DNA of 64,000 nt from Eubacterium sp. AF16-48. GTDB taxonomy: Bacteria; Bacillota; Clostridia; Lachnospirales; Lachnospiraceae. The translations under genes were made by a program, and so were the position numbers. How positions within the stretch are numbered: position 1 is the first letter of the stretch; every line of letters starts with the position of its first letter. Under the pieces are notes generated by a model. The model made no database searches, was not told where the DNA came from, and worked only from the letters and a program-made list of their open reading frames with translations. The stretch is from contig NZ_QUHB01000001.1 in NCBI RefSeq assembly GCF_003479405.1, positions 1 through 64,000 of the forward strand, read 5' to 3'. Of the stretch, positions 62,421-64,000 are shown one piece after another.

Positions 62421-62633
62421 ATGATGCCTTTGACGATGGCTAAAGAGGGAGAAGTTAATATAGTAAAAAGAGTATCCGGAAAAGCTGAGACCAAAAAGTT
62501 CCTAGAAAGTTTGGGATTTGTAGTTGGCGGTGAAGTTACGGTTATATCACAAATCGGTGGAAATGTTATTGTCAATGTTAAAGATTCCAGAGTTGCCATA
62601 GGAAAAGATATGGCTAATAAAATAATGATCTAA
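62421..62633 (+). CDS. feoA: FeoA-family ferrous iron transport protein (first copy)
   Basis: A 70-aa SH3-like protein of the FeoA family (VNIVKRVSGKAETKKFLESLGFVVGGEVTVISQI, NVKDSRVAIGKDMANKIMI). FeoA proteins assist FeoB at the cytoplasmic side. ATG after GAGAGGGTGAT; a second ATG follows immediately. Confidence 0.93.
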   Translation: MMPLTMAKEGEVNIVKRVSGKAETKKFLESLGFVVGGEVTVISQIGGNVIVNVKDSRVAIGKDMANKIMI

Positions 62634-62655
62634 CTAAAAAGGAGAGAGGTGCTTT

Positions 62656-62877
62656 ATGAAAACGCTGAGAGAAGTTGCCTGCGGGCAGACAGTCACGGTT
62701 AAGAAACTTACCGGCGACGGACCTGTAAAGAGAAGAATTATGGATATGGGAATCACGAAGGGTGTAGATATTTATGTAAGAAAAGTTGCACCGTTAGGTG
62801 ACCCGGTAGAAGTTACTGTAAGAGGTTATGAGTTATCTCTTAGAAAGGCTGATGCCGAAATGATTGAGGTAGAGTAA
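62656..62877 (+). CDS. feoA: FeoA-family ferrous iron transport protein (second copy)
   Basis: A 73-aa second FeoA (LREVACGQTVTVKKLTGDGPVKRRIMDMGITKGVDIYVRK, VTVRGYELSLRKADAEMIEVE) that differs markedly from the first, so the pair is an old duplication. It precedes feoB by 87 nt containing an inverted repeat. Confidence 0.94.
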   Translation: MKTLREVACGQTVTVKKLTGDGPVKRRIMDMGITKGVDIYVRKVAPLGDPVEVTVRGYELSLRKADAEMIEVE

Positions 62878-62894
62878 TTTTTTTTGCTCCATAG

Positions 62895-62910
62895 GTTAGC
62901 AAATGCTAAC
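62895..62910 (+). promoter_or_regulatory. Operator-like inverted repeat before feoB
   Basis: GTTAGC-AAAT-GCTAAC is a perfect palindrome and has the same TTAGY-N4-RCTAA shape as the site in the feoA promoter. It might be a second repressor site or an mRNA hairpin. Confidence 0.5.
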
Positions 62911-62964
62911 AAAAAGTAGAATCAACAAACAAAATAATTCTTGTTATTTAGAAAGGAAGTAAAT

Positions 62965-64000
62965 ATGTCAATTAAAGTTGCGTTAGCCGGAAACCCTAAC
63001 AGCGGAAAAACAACATTATTTAACGCATTAACCGGTTCTAATCAGTTTGTTGGAAACTGGCCTGGCGTTACAGTAGAAAAGAAGGAAGGTAAGCTTAAAG
63101 GTCATAAAGATGTGGCTCTTATGGATTTACCTGGTATTTATTCATTGTCACCATACACTTTGGAAGAGGTTGTGGCAAGAAATTATCTTATTAATGAAAG
63201 ACCTGATGCTATTATTAATATAGTTGATGGTACAAATATTGAAAGAAACTTATATTTGTCAACTCAGATTATGGAACTTGGTATTCCTGTAATTATGGCA
63301 GTTAATATGTTAGACGTTCTTGAAAAAAGAGGGGATAAAATACATATTAACAAGTTAAGCGAAAAGTTAGGCTGTGAAGTTGTTGAAATTTCAGCTCTTA
63401 AAGGAACAGGAATTAGGGATTTGGCAAATAAAGCCGTAAAACTTGCAGAAAGCAAAAAGAAGAATACAGTTGTTCATAAGTTTGCCAATGAAGTTGAAGA
63501 AGTTATTGATGAAACTAAGGGATTACTTTCAGCAGATATTCCGGAAGAACAGAAAAGATTCTTTGCAATTAAGCTTTTAGAGAGAGATGAAAAAATCAGG
63601 GAAATAATGAGGACTGTTCCGGATGTGTCAAAGCAGATTGATAAGTTAGAAAAAGCTTTTGACGATGATACAGAAAGTATTATTACAAACGAAAGATATG
63701 TTTATATTTCATCAATTATAAAAGATTGTGTAACAAAGGCAAAATCTGATAAACTTACAGCATCAGATAAGATTGATAGAATCGTAACAAACCGTATATT
63801 GGCATTACCGATTTTTGCCGTTGTTATGTGTATTGTTTATTACATATCAGTTACAACAGTTGGTACATGGGCTACAGACTGGACTAATGACGGTGTGTTC
63901 GGTGACGGATTCCATTTGTTTGGAATAGGAACTGCACAGTACGAGGAAGATTTGGATAAATGGGCAGATGAAAACGTGTTCTCTACAGAGCTTGAGCAGA
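62965..64000 (+). CDS. feoB: Ferrous iron transporter FeoB (partial, runs off window)
   Basis: 345 codons are visible of a protein that is usually 650-800 aa. The G-protein domain is complete: G1 GNPNSGKTT (about residues 9-17), G2 with GNWPGVTVEKKEG, G3 DLPGIYSL, G4 NMLD, and G5 SALKGTG. The helical GDI-like domain follows and the first membrane helix (IVTNRILALPIFAVVMCIVYYIS) is just starting, with TVGTWATDW. FeoB imports Fe2+. ATG after GAAAGGAAG. Confidence 0.97.
   Translation, partial: MSIKVALAGNPNSGKTTLFNALTGSNQFVGNWPGVTVEKKEGKLKGHKDVALMDLPGIYSLSPYTLEEVVARNYLINERPDAIINIVDGTNIERNLYLSTQIMELGIPVIMAVNMLDVLEKRGDKIHINKLSEKLGCEVVEISALKGTGIRDLANKAVKLAESKKKNTVVHKFANEVEEVIDETKGLLSADIPEEQKRFFAIKLLERDEKIREIMRTVPDVSKQIDKLEKAFDDDTESIITNERYVYISSIIKDCVTKAKSDKLTASDKIDRIVTNRILALPIFAVVMCIVYYISVTTVGTWATDWTNDGVFGDGFHLFGIGTAQYEEDLDKWADENVFSTELEQ

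Noticed and set aside
1..64000. CRISPR array
   Set aside because: No regularly spaced direct repeats with unique spacers were seen; the short repeats found are att, arm or promoter-linked.

Overview
The window reads as chromosome of an AT-rich, spore-forming Firmicute, most likely a gut Lachnospiraceae. The reasons are the complete spoIIIAA-AH operon, T-box leaders, strong AGGAGG ribosome sites, TTG/GTG starts, Rex, a eukaryote-type NADP-isocitrate dehydrogenase, a 'chorion class' cysteine-rich small protein and lysine-rich secreted proteins. No rRNA, tRNA or CRISPR was seen.

Layout. 1-8.7 kb: a Phe T-box with pheST, then dtd-queA-aroA-HAD, converging on tyrA. 9.0-12.1 kb: a large secreted multidomain glycosidase (sialidase-like propeller, concanavalin-like module, GH43), probably for arabinan or pectin side chains. 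12.3-14.3 kb: an EF-G paralogue with altered G motifs. 14.4-17.6 kb: a Trp T-box driving a decayed trp operon. trpE and trpC are fused remnants, trpG/trpD/trpF are gone from the locus, and trpB and trpA are intact. 17.7-21.5 kb: a degenerate L,D-transpeptidase-like surface protein and leuS.

21.5-27.3 kb is a compact integrative mobilizable element inserted at the 3' end of leuS. It has 23-bp att repeats (one mismatch), arm-type repeats at both ends, a class D beta-lactamase lipoprotein, a small membrane protein, a CI-like repressor with operators, a DUF961 protein, a MobT/Orf20-type relaxase with a Tn916/ICEBs1-like oriT inside its 5' end, a small Xis-like protein and a Tn916-type tyrosine integrase. 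No conjugation (T4SS) genes are present.

27.4-34.6 kb: small conserved proteins, an S8 protease, secreted proteins and icd. 34.6-43 kb: an ABC exporter, phosphofructokinase, polyphosphate kinase, carbamate kinase and an ABC-F protein. 43-48.4 kb: rex, NAD(P)HX repair, alr, mazF-like toxin, yebC and a HAD gene. 49-55.7 kb: two amino-acid-type ABC importers. The substrate-binding protein of the first has its two lobes in swapped order, a circular permutation, and is the most unusual single gene here. 55.7-61.8 kb: a polysaccharide deacetylase and the spoIIIA operon. 61.8-64 kb: a DtxR-family regulator divergent from feoA-feoA-feoB, with look-alike operators; feoB runs off the window.
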